From Labedella gwakjiensis (GTDB taxonomy: Bacteria; Actinomycetota; Actinomycetes; Actinomycetales; Microbacteriaceae): 64,000 nt of DNA. The notes under the pieces were generated by a model. The model ran no database searches and was not told the DNA's origin. It saw nothing but the letters and a program-made list of their open reading frames with translations. Below, one piece after another: positions 27,597 to 34,781 of the stretch. Each line of letters begins with the position of its first letter. Position 1 is the first letter of the stretch. The translations under genes were made by a program, and so were the position numbers. The DNA is taken from assembly GCF_003014675.1 (NCBI RefSeq), contig NZ_PYAU01000001.1:3534001-3598000 (forward strand), written 5' to 3'.

Positions 27597-28543
27597 GCGA
27601 TCGGCACCATCGTGTCGTAGGTCCAGGTCGCGTGCGCACCCGCCGCGATGAGCGCATCGGCGACCTCCACCGAGTGAGCCGGGGAATTCGTGAGAGCGAC
27701 GACGCACCCCCCGCGTCCACCACCGGTCAGCTTCGCGCCCACAGCGCCAGCGGACGAGGCAGCACGCACGAGTGCGTCGAGTTCGTCAGAACTCACACCG
27801 AGTTCGGCGAGGATGCCATGCGCCTCCGCCATGCGCGCTCCGAGGCGATCAGCGGCACCCTCGCCCAGGTCGCCAACGGCACCTTCCGCGAGAACCCCGA
27901 GACGATCGATGCGGTCCTCCGTCCATTCGGGTCGCTGCGCGAGTTGCGCGCGCACGGAGGCGACCGAGTCCCTCGTACGCCCGCGGACACCCGTGTCGGC
28001 GATGACGAACGTCGCGTCGAGCGACATCGGCAGGCTCTGCGCCACACCGCCTCTGAACAGTACGGGGACACGGGAGTTCGTCGCCACGGCGTCGAGGCCG
28101 CTGGGCGTTCCGTGCGCCACCCGCTCGGCCACCTGGACGAGGTCGAAGTGCTCGACGTCGCCGATCCGCCGACCGGCCGCATCGGCGAACGCATGGACGA
28201 TCGCGCCGGCCGTCGCCGCACTCGAACCCAGCCCACGCTCGGCCGGGATCGTGCTCTCGATGGCGACGGTGACATCGCTCAGCGGGACGTCGAAGGCACG
28301 ACTGGCTGCGTCGATGGCCGCGACCGGACCCGCGAGATCGGCGGGGGCGTCGGCGAGAGCGCCGGTGAACAGATCGGATGCGATCCGAGCCGGCCCCGGT
28401 ACCGCGAAGATCTCGACATCCATGGCGAGCGCCGGCAGGGGAAGAGCGATGGCCGGCCGGCCGTAGACCACGGAATGCTCACCCATGAGGATGAACTTCG
28501 CGCGCGTATGCCCGGACCCGAGCACTCCGCTCCGACGTTCCAC
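27593..28543 (-). CDS. mvk: Mevalonate kinase
   Basis: First kinase of the mevalonate route, about 316 aa. Features are KFILMGEHSVVYGRPAIALP at the N-terminus, the GHMP loop GLGSSAATAGAIVHAF, and GAKLTGGGRGGCVVAL near the C-terminus. The start is a GTG at 28543, chosen because GGGAGGA lies seven bases before it; an in-frame GTG 54 bases upstream lacks a ribosome site. A TACAGT at 28599-28604 could be the operon's -10. HMG-CoA synthase, HMG-CoA reductase and IPP isomerase are not in the window. Confidence 0.94.
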   Translation of the reverse strand: MERRSGVLGSGHTRAKFILMGEHSVVYGRPAIALPLPALAMDVEIFAVPGPARIASDLFTGALADAPADLAGPVAAIDAASRAFDVPLSDVTVAIESTIPAERGLGSSAATAGAIVHAFADAAGRRIGDVEHFDLVQVAERVAHGTPSGLDAVATNSRVPVLFRGGVAQSLPMSLDATFVIADTGVRGRTRDSVASVRAQLAQRPEWTEDRIDRLGVLAEGAVGDLGEGAADRLGARMAEAHGILAELGVSSDELDALVRAASSAGAVGAKLTGGGRGGCVVALTNSPAHSVEVADALIAAGAHATWTYDTMVPIA

Positions 28544-28688
28544 TGCCGATTCCTCCCGAGGGTTCCGGACGGACGCGGCCGTTCGCGCGCCGCCCACGAC
28601 TGTACCCGTTCGGCGTCCGCCCGGAGCGCGGTTGCGCTGGGAGGAGATTCGACGCGCTGTCGGATCCGATAGATCCGCTCTGCTCCAG

Positions 28689-28761
<73 letters not shown>

Positions 28762-28804
28762 AGACCGGCAACCAGGATAGCCCACCGGTGTCCCGCGACC
28801 TGGA

Positions 28805-29026
28805 TCAGGCGACGGTGACGAGTGCGGCGATACCGAGAACAGCGGAGACAGCAGCCAGACCGAGAGCCACCGAGATCAACACGAGGTGCACGCGGAAGAA
28901 CGCGGTGCGAGAACCATCCGCCGCGCGGGCCCGTGGGTCCTTCGCGATGCGCGACAGGAAACGGGGCCACACGATCACGTTGTACGCGGCGTTCACGAGC
29001 AGGGCGATGGCGAGGGCGACGAGCAT
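28805..29026 (-). CDS. SCO4848-type small membrane protein
   Basis: 73 residues with two membrane helices (about 2-20 and 47-70) joined by a basic loop ending in the GSRTAFFRVHLVLI motif that typifies the actinobacterial SCO4848 family, of unknown function. Its ATG has TAGGCT nine bases upstream and no Shine-Dalgarno. It is divergent from orn across 61 bp that hold both promoters. Confidence 0.8.
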   Translation of the reverse strand: MLVALAIALLVNAAYNVIVWPRFLSRIAKDPRARAADGSRTAFFRVHLVLISVALGLAAVSAVLGIAALVTVA

Positions 29027-29035
29027 GGTGCGACC

Positions 29036-29041
29036 AGCCTA
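29036..29041 (-). promoter_or_regulatory. -10 hexamer of SCO4848-type gene (leaderless)
   Basis: TAGGCT on the minus strand, nine bases before the ATG at 29026. Confidence 0.5.
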
Positions 29042-29075
29042 CCGGCGCCCGAACCGGGGTGTCGGCGGTCGCGGA

Positions 29076-29081
29076 TAGGAT
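29076..29081 (+). promoter_or_regulatory. -10 hexamer of orn (leaderless)
   Basis: TAGGAT six bases before the orn ATG. Confidence 0.55.
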
Positions 29082-29087
29082 CGGAGC

Positions 29088-29708
29088 ATGACCACAGGCA
29101 GCGACCTCCTCGTCTGGATCGACTGCGAGATGACGGGACTCGACCTCTCGGTCGACGAACTCGTCGAGATCGCCGTCGTCATCACGGACTTCGATCTGAA
29201 CCCCGTCGACGAGGGGCTGAGCGTCGTCATCAAACCCAGCGATGCCGCCCTCGCCAACATGGGCGACTTCGTGACGACCATGCACACCACGTCGGGACTC
29301 ATCGAGGAGATCCCGGATGGCCTCGACCTCGCCGACGCCGAGTTCCGAGTGCTCCAGTACGTCGTCGACCACATCCCCGATGCGCAGAAGGCACCGCTCG
29401 CCGGAAACTCCATCGGCACGGACAGGGCGTTCCTGGCGAAGTTCATGCCACGGCTCGACGCCCACCTGCACTACCGCAACGTCGACGTCTCCTCGGTGAA
29501 GGAACTCGCCCGCCGGTGGTACCCCCGTGCCTACTTCAACGCACCGTCGAAGGACGGCGGGCACCGCGCCCTCGCCGACATCCTCGAGTCCATCCGCGAA
29601 CTCGCGTACTACCGGTCGGCGGTCTTCGTTCCGCTCCCCGGGCCCACATCCGACGAGGCAAAAGCAGCCGCCGCGGCCACGGTGAACGCATACACCTCAA
29701 ACGTGTAA
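29088..29708 (+). CDS. orn: Oligoribonuclease
   Basis: 3'-5' exoribonuclease that finishes RNA decay and degrades pGpG; 206 aa. DEDDh residues are visible: Asp and Glu in [10 protein letters not shown] (12 and 14), the central Asp in the [10 protein letters not shown] block, and His-Asp in HRALADI. The final 20 residues are an Ala-rich extension. No Shine-Dalgarno is present; TAGGAT six bases upstream indicates leaderless expression. tRNA-His follows 50 bp downstream. Confidence 0.96.
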   Translation: MTTGSDLLVWIDCEMTGLDLSVDELVEIAVVITDFDLNPVDEGLSVVIKPSDAALANMGDFVTTMHTTSGLIEEIPDGLDLADAEFRVLQYVVDHIPDAQKAPLAGNSIGTDRAFLAKFMPRLDAHLHYRNVDVSSVKELARRWYPRAYFNAPSKDGGHRALADILESIRELAYYRSAVFVPLPGPTSDEAKAAAAATVNAYTSNV

Positions 29709-29757
29709 TACAATTTTCGAGTTGCGTCTTCCGGGTCAGCCCGGAACAGGCGCACAT

Positions 29758-29834
29758 GGTGGGTATAGCTCAGTTGGTAGAGCGCCTGGTTGTGGTCCAG
29801 GAGGTCGCGGGTTCAAGCCCCGTTACTCACCCCA
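29758..29834 (+). tRNA. tRNA-His (anticodon GTG)
   Basis: Cloverleaf with acceptor GTGGGTA/TACTCAC, anticodon loop TTGTGGT giving GTG, and T-arm GGTTCAAGCCC. A G at 29758 can pair with the C discriminator, the G-1 identity element of tRNA-His. The CCA is encoded (29832-29834). Confidence 0.95.
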
Positions 29835-29844
29835 GTGTTCATTA

Positions 29845-29934
29845 AGGTCAATGGATCTCTGCCGTGGCTTCGTGAGGTCAACGGATCTCTGCCGTGGCTT
29901 CGTGAGGTCAACGGATCTCTGCCGTGGCTTCGTG
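29845..29934 (+). repeat. Three tandem 30-bp direct repeats
   Basis: Units at 29845-29874, 29875-29904 and 29905-29934. Units 2 and 3 are identical and unit 1 differs by one base (T for C in the CAACGG part); a truncated fourth start follows. Each unit carries ACGG-N7-CCGT, able to form a small stem. The 30-bp period keeps any reading frame open. The rest of the 29835-30052 gap holds no recognised gene or terminator. Confidence 0.95.
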
Positions 29935-30052
29935 AAGTCGGGGGTGCGGAATGCACCGGCTTCCGGGGTCTGTCAACGGCCAACTTTCGTTTGCGCGGTC
30001 CATCAGACTGGGAGCGGCGGGCGATCGTGCTGCCCACGACAGAGGAGCATGG

Positions 30053-31696
30053 ATGACCGTCGGACACGTCCCCGCTGACGCGTTCATCGGTCACGTCCTC
30101 GGCGGGCGATACCGGGTCGACTCCCTCATCGGACGAGGCGGTATGGCCAACGTCTACCGAGCCACGGACGAGGTCCTGCACCGACCCGTCGCTGTCAAAC
30201 TGTTCGGTGACACCTCGGACGGCGAACACCAGGCCCGACGGGCCTCGACGGAAGTCCGACTTCTCGCCGCCCTCAACCACCCCTCCCTCGTGACCCTCTA
30301 CGACGCACGGGTCGCTCCGGGCGATGACGCCTTTCTCGTCATGGAACTCGTCGACGGTCCCACACTCCACGAGCGCATCAGCGACGGCCCCCTCAGCGAC
30401 GTCGACATCGCAGCTATGGCGCTCGACCTGGCCGAGGCGCTGCACACCGTTCATGACGCCGGCATGGTCCATCGCGACATCAAGCCGTCCAATGTCCTCC
30501 TCGCTCCGTCCGTCTCGCCGACACGGGAATTCCGGGCCAAGCTCGCCGACTTCGGAATCGCGCATCTCGTCGACTCGGCCAGGCTCACCATGCCCGGCAC
30601 GATCATGGGAACCGCCGCCTACCTGAGTCCCGAACAGACGAGAGGTATCACCCCCGCCCCGGCCGGAGACATCTACTCCCTCGGTCTCGTCCTGCTCGAG
30701 AGTTTCACCCGCACGCGCGCCTTCCCCGGCGGGATGACCGAGTCGCTCGTGGCGAGAGTCCAGCGCGACCCCACGATCCCCGGCGAGCTCGGATACGCCT
30801 GGAAGTCCCTCCTCACAGCCATGACATCCCGCTCCGTCGAGGCGCGGCCGACAGCCCTCGATGTGGCCGCCTCGGCGCGTGAAATCCTCCGCTCGGAGGG
30901 AACGGGTCCCCTCGTCGCGACGGAGACGGTCTCGCTCGCGAGGGTGTCGCCCGCCCAGGGCGGAGTCACGAACGTAGCCGCAACCGTCACGAAGCGCATT
31001 CCCGACGTCGGTGCCTCCTCCCCCACACCGACGGAGCCCATGACTCATGGTGCGGTTCCCCAGCCTGCCGCCGTCCGCGCCGCTGGAGTGACGCTCGGTG
31101 TGCCCGCACGCCGACTCCGACGTGACAGGCCAGGCGCACGCCGCCAGGTGGACCGTCGCCGTTCTCGTCGTCGCCTCCTCCTCGTCGCGTGCGCCGCCGT
31201 CGTCACCATCGGTCTCGGCGGAGGCCTCGCGGGGTTACTGACGAGCGGTCGAGCACCCGTGAGCGCCTCGAACACGGGCGGCGTCGGGATCGCCACCCTC
31301 TCGACGGCCATGGACGAGTTCTCGACCGGCATCACCTCGTTCGTCGACGAGCGGAAAGCCGCCGCCGCAGCTTCCGAGACCGCGCAAACCCCCGATGCCA
31401 TCCCGGCCACCGATGCCACCGATGCCACCGATGCCACCGACACCGAGACCACCGACACCGAGAACGACGCCACCGACGCCGGTACCGACGACGAGACCGA
31501 GAGTCCCGCCTCCGACACGTCGACTCCCTCAGGACCGGAACCCGGAACGGACGACAACACGCCCGGAGGTGAAGCGGGACCAGGAACGGACCAGACTGCG
31601 CCGGGCAACGGAAACGGGAACGGCAAAGGTCAGGGCAACGGGAACGGGAACGGGAACGGGAACGGTGCCGACAACGGAAAAGGCCCCGGCGGCTGA
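30053..31696 (+). CDS. Membrane-anchored Ser/Thr protein kinase (PknB-like) with low-complexity extracellular tail
   Basis: 547 residues. The kinase domain spans about 18-285: Gly loop GRGGMANVY (28-35), Lys49, Glu67, HRD with Asp142 and Asn147, DFG 166-168, and GT...PE (186-194), all intact. A basic linker precedes one transmembrane helix (about 374-396). The exterior part lacks PASTA domains and instead ends in Thr/Asp-rich repeats (from about 450) and a Gly-Asn repeat tail (from about 515). GAGGAG five bases before ATG 30053 fixes the start. It signals across the membrane; substrates are unknown. The tandem repeats upstream may affect expression. Confidence 0.9.
   Translation: MTVGHVPADAFIGHVLGGRYRVDSLIGRGGMANVYRATDEVLHRPVAVKLFGDTSDGEHQARRASTEVRLLAALNHPSLVTLYDARVAPGDDAFLVMELVDGPTLHERISDGPLSDVDIAAMALDLAEALHTVHDAGMVHRDIKPSNVLLAPSVSPTREFRAKLADFGIAHLVDSARLTMPGTIMGTAAYLSPEQTRGITPAPAGDIYSLGLVLLESFTRTRAFPGGMTESLVARVQRDPTIPGELGYAWKSLLTAMTSRSVEARPTALDVAASAREILRSEGTGPLVATETVSLARVSPAQGGVTNVAATVTKRIPDVGASSPTPTEPMTHGAVPQPAAVRAAGVTLGVPARRLRRDRPGARRQVDRRRSRRRLLLVACAAVVTIGLGGGLAGLLTSGRAPVSASNTGGVGIATLSTAMDEFSTGITSFVDERKAAAAASETAQTPDAIPATDATDATDATDTETTDTENDATDAGTDDETESPASDTSTPSGPEPGTDDNTPGGEAGPGTDQTAPGNGNGNGKGQGNGNGNGNGNGADNGKGPGG
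31406..31441 (+). repeat. Four 9-bp repeats within the kinase gene
   Basis: GCCACCGAT repeated four times (last copy ends in C), encoding Ala-Thr-Asp units. Confidence 0.9.
31637..31666 (+). repeat. Five 6-bp repeats within the kinase gene
   Basis: AACGGG repeated (last copy AACGGT), encoding Asn-Gly units of the C-terminal tail. Such hexamers can change copy number without breaking the frame. Confidence 0.9.
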
Positions 31697-31724
31697 CGTC
31701 CGGTTCTGTCACAACTCGACCGCA

Positions 31725-31730
31725 TACGAT
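31725..31730 (+). promoter_or_regulatory. -10 hexamer of zincin gene (leaderless)
   Basis: TACGAT eight bases before the GTG at 31739. It supports that start over the ATG nine bases later. Confidence 0.45.
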
Positions 31731-31738
31731 GAGTCCTC

Positions 31739-32089
31739 GTGATCGACATGACGCCGGACGACTTCGAAGCCCTCGTCGAAGAGGTCTTCGACACGCTCCC
31801 CGATGACATGGTCGCCGACCTCGACAATGTCGCGATCATCGTTGAGGACCGTCCGGAGGACGGCTCCCTCGACCTTCTCGGTCTGTACCACGGCGTCGCC
31901 CTGACCGAACGGGGACAGTACGGGTTCGGCGAGCTGCCCGACACCATCAGCATCTATCGCGAACCACTCCTCCACCACGTCGACGATGTCGACTCGCTGC
32001 GCGCCGAAGTGCGGGTGACCCTCGTCCACGAGATCGGACACTACTTCGGTCTGGACGACGCGGAGTTGCACCGACTCGGCTGGGGCTGA
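31739..32089 (+). CDS. Minimal zincin-like metallopeptidase family protein
   Basis: 116 residues with VHEIGHYFGLDD (His97, Glu98, His101 and a downstream Asp), the extended zinc motif of the short actinobacterial metallopeptidase family (minimal zincins). LVEEVFDTLPDDMVADLDNVAIIVED is the typical N-terminal half. Whether members are active proteases is not established. The start is GTG 31739, consistent with a -10 hexamer eight bases upstream; ATG 31748 is the alternative. There is no signal peptide. Confidence 0.9.
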   Translation: MIDMTPDDFEALVEEVFDTLPDDMVADLDNVAIIVEDRPEDGSLDLLGLYHGVALTERGQYGFGELPDTISIYREPLLHHVDDVDSLRAEVRVTLVHEIGHYFGLDDAELHRLGWG

Positions 32090-32112
32090 CGAGCCGAGCG
32101 GCGCATCCGGGT

Positions 32113-32118
32113 TAGCCT
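32113..32118 (+). promoter_or_regulatory. -10 hexamer pointing to ATG 32125
   Basis: TAGCCT lies exactly six bases before ATG 32125, the window's standard leaderless arrangement. That ATG is not in frame with the DacA-like ORF that follows (stop at 32155-32157). Confidence 0.5.
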
Positions 32119-32147
32119 GAACCCATGTCGGGTAGCCGGGGGTCTTC

Positions 32148-33377
32148 GTGGGGGTAGGACGCGTCATCGGAGTGAGCGTCGGAACCGTCGCGATCCTGGC
32201 CGTCGGGCTGTACGGCCCGGCCACTCTCCTCGGTCCGCTCCCCGAGGCGACCACCTCCACGATCCCTGTCGACGAGATTCCGGCCAATGATCCGGTACTC
32301 CCCGCTGACGGTGCCAGCGCCCTGACGGAAGATCCGACGGGGACACCGCTCGCCGTGGCGGGCGACACGCAGCCCGTGCCGATGGCCGCCGCCACCAAGG
32401 TCATCGCGGCGCTCGTGGTGCTCGATGCGCACCCCCTCGCTGCGGACGACGAGGGAGCGATCGTCCCGATCACCTCAGAGGACTTCCTCTCCTACCGCGA
32501 CTACCAGGCGGCCGGAGCCAGGACCGTCACCGTGTACACGGACGACCAATGGAGCGAGCGGGGAATGCTCCAGGCGCTCCTCCTCGGCTCGAGCAACAAC
32601 CACGCCGACACTCTCGTTCGATGGGCTTTCGGCTCCGTCGATGACTACCTCGTCGCCGCTCGGGCTTGGCTCGATGAGAACGGACTCGACGGCATCACAG
32701 TCGCCGACGCCACCGGTCTGTCCGAGGAGAGCGCCGGCACGGCCTCCGACCTCGCCGTCGTGGCCGCACTGGCCCTCCAGGATCCCGCCATCGACTCGGT
32801 GCTGACGAGCACGGTCGAGGGACTCCCGTCCAGGAGAGGGATCGAGAACACCACGACCTACCTGCCCGAGCTCGGCATCACGGGCGTCTCACGGAGCTAC
32901 ACGGACGCTGCCGGCATCTGCCTGCTGTTCGGCCTGAGCGTCGAGATCGGGGACACGACCTACCGGGCCTACGGCGCCATCCTCCGGCAGTCCGACTGGG
33001 ACGCTCTCGAGGCGGCGGTCCGCGCTCTCGCCGAGCAGGCCGCCACTGCGGTCGTCGACGAGTCGCTCATCGCCGTCGGCACCCCACTGGTCACCGTCAC
33101 CGCGCCGTGGGGCGACGAGGTGACGGCGTCCGCCGGGGCTGCCGTGTCGGAACCGCACTGGGCGGTCTCCACCCCCGTGGTGACGACGACCCTCGACCCG
33201 CTCGAGGCCGCCGGTGCGGGGACGACGATCGGTTCGGTCGAAGCGACGGCCGGCGGGCGTACCGAGACGGCGCCACTGCGACTCGACGAGCGGCTCCAGG
33301 ATCCGGGCGTGCTGTGGCGGATCACCCACCCGATCCCCGTGATCTCGGCCCTGATCGCCGACCTCCACGAGGGCTGA
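32148..33377 (+). CDS. D-alanyl-D-alanine carboxypeptidase-like protein lacking catalytic residues
   Basis: 409 residues, one N-terminal membrane/signal segment (about 5-25), then a DacA-like (S11, penicillin-binding) domain. The fold markers remain (AAATKVIAALVVLDAHP, LLLGSSNNHADTL, ATGLSEESAGTASDLA, GITGVSRSYTDAAG). The catalytic Ser of SxxK is Ala81 and KTG reads Ser-Arg-Ser (248-250); only SxN (Ser148-Asn150) survives. It is likely a non-catalytic cell-wall-binding relative. The GTG start at 32148 has no ribosome site. A better-placed ATG at 32125 is out of frame by one base, so the 5' end may carry a frameshift. Confidence 0.8.
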   Translation: MGVGRVIGVSVGTVAILAVGLYGPATLLGPLPEATTSTIPVDEIPANDPVLPADGASALTEDPTGTPLAVAGDTQPVPMAAATKVIAALVVLDAHPLAADDEGAIVPITSEDFLSYRDYQAAGARTVTVYTDDQWSERGMLQALLLGSSNNHADTLVRWAFGSVDDYLVAARAWLDENGLDGITVADATGLSEESAGTASDLAVVAALALQDPAIDSVLTSTVEGLPSRRGIENTTTYLPELGITGVSRSYTDAAGICLLFGLSVEIGDTTYRAYGAILRQSDWDALEAAVRALAEQAATAVVDESLIAVGTPLVTVTAPWGDEVTASAGAAVSEPHWAVSTPVVTTTLDPLEAAGAGTTIGSVEATAGGRTETAPLRLDERLQDPGVLWRITHPIPVISALIADLHEG

Positions 33378-33385
33378 GCGCGTCT

Positions 33386-33982
33386 CTAGACGGTGGTGCC
33401 GGTGGAACGGTCGAGGACGTCGTCGAGCCAATCCGCCGCCTCGCCGCCGTCATTCCCCAGCACGAGATCGGCAGACGCGATCGGGTCCTCGCGGCCGATG
33501 AAGGACTCCATCTGGTCCGTCCACATGTCCCAGTGTCCGTCGAATGCGCCGGCGTCTCGCGTGAGCGCACGCCTCTTGCGGACGACGGGACCCGCCTCGA
33601 GCCAGATGCGGAGGCTCGCGGCTGAGGCGTTCGTCCTCGAGAGCGTGCCGCACCCCTCGATCACGAGCGGACGGTCGGCCGGAACATCATGCCACTCGGC
33701 TGATCGGCCGAGAACCCAGTCGTGACGCCGCCAGCGTCCAGGCATTCCGACCGCTCGCGGGGCGAGGAGCTCGCTCCACACCTGCTCCGACGCGTCGTCG
33801 AGTCCAGACCACCCCGGATAGATGTCGTCCATCCGCACCAGCACCGGCGGAACCTCGCCGGGCCAGCGTGACACGAGGAGGTCGGCGAAAGTCGACTTGC
33901 CCGCACCGCTCCGGCCGTCGATGAGAACGATGCCGTCGGAGCGCCGAAGCTCGCTCCTGACGTCCGATCGAGTGACTACCAC
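33386..33982 (-). CDS. P-loop kinase-like protein (uridine kinase-type fold), last gene of TPP-riboswitch operon
   Basis: 198 residues. An N-terminal Walker A GRSGAGKS (23-30) is followed by LVRMDDIYPGWSGLDDASEQVW, a DDxYPGW motif shared with nucleoside-kinase-like P-loop proteins. An Arg-containing lid follows (RKRRALTRDAGAFDGHWDMW). It probably phosphorylates a small molecule, but the substrate is unknown. The GTG at 33982 lies one base past the EcfT stop, so translation is coupled to the transporter. A longer frame upstream sits within ecfT and is not favoured. Confidence 0.72.
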   Translation of the reverse strand: MVVTRSDVRSELRRSDGIVLIDGRSGAGKSTFADLLVSRWPGEVPPVLVRMDDIYPGWSGLDDASEQVWSELLAPRAVGMPGRWRRHDWVLGRSAEWHDVPADRPLVIEGCGTLSRTNASAASLRIWLEAGPVVRKRRALTRDAGAFDGHWDMWTDQMESFIGREDPIASADLVLGNDGGEAADWLDDVLDRSTGTTV

Positions 33983-33983
33983 G

Positions 33984-34781
33984 TCAGGACCCCACGAAAC
34001 GGAACGTCCCGGCGGCGACCGCCCCACCGATCGCCGCCGCCATCACGGCAACGCATCCCAGGAGGAAGACGGCATCTCTCCAGGACAGCGACGACGGACG
34101 GGCCCACGTGCGTGTCGACTGCGCGCCGAAACCCCTGGCCTCCATCGCCGTCGCGAGCTTCGTACCACGGCGGACAGCGAAGACCAGCAGTTGGAACGAC
34201 ATCGAGAAGAGTCGACGGATCGGCGCGGCATCACCGACTCCCCGCGCGCGACGCGCGAGTTCCATGCTCCGCCAGTCGTCGATGAAGAGCCCGAGCAGGC
34301 GGACACCGGCGACGACCCCCAGCACGAGCCGTGCGGGGAGCCGTGCCACCTGCGCGAGCGCGTCAGCGAGCTCCGTCGAGTCGACACGGGAGAACAGCAG
34401 GATCGTGGGCAGGCCGAGCGCGAAGACGCGGAGCGTCACTGCGACAGCGAGCTGGATCGACGAATCGCTGATCGTGGCAGTGAGGAACTGTGCGTGGACG
34501 CGGCCCTCCGGCTCTGCGTAGAGGAGCATGCTGATGCCCGCTATCGGCGCGAACATCGCCAGGGGGACCGCCCGGCGCAGCAGAGCCCCGAGTGCGAGAC
34601 CGCACAGCGGAAGGAGGACGAGCTCGATGGCGATCGCCACGGCGGCGCTGACCCAATCGATGGTGACGATGAGCGGAACGGAGAGGATGACCATTGCGAT
34701 GATCTTCGAGACGGGGTTGATGTCGTCGAGGAGCGCCCCCCGTGTGAGAACGGCCGGCGCCGCAACGCGGAGGGTGGTCAT
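33984..34781 (-). CDS. ykoC: ECF transporter transmembrane (T) component, YkoC-like
   Basis: Energy-coupling transmembrane subunit, 265 aa, linking ATP hydrolysis to the substrate-binding S component. About six hydrophobic helices are seen. The two coupling-helix signatures with Ala-Arg-Gly are present (ARRARG and AMEARGF). It overlaps the ATPase gene by ATGA. With the S and A components it forms a complete transporter, predicted for thiamine precursors because of the TPP riboswitch. Confidence 0.9.
   Translation of the reverse strand: MTTLRVAAPAVLTRGALLDDINPVSKIIAMVILSVPLIVTIDWVSAAVAIAIELVLLPLCGLALGALLRRAVPLAMFAPIAGISMLLYAEPEGRVHAQFLTATISDSSIQLAVAVTLRVFALGLPTILLFSRVDSTELADALAQVARLPARLVLGVVAGVRLLGLFIDDWRSMELARRARGVGDAAPIRRLFSMSFQLLVFAVRRGTKLATAMEARGFGAQSTRTWARPSSLSWRDAVFLLGCVAVMAAAIGGAVAAGTFRFVGS

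Noticed and set aside
29845-29934. Possible CRISPR array
   Set aside because: The 30-bp units are directly adjacent with no variable spacers, and no cas genes are nearby.
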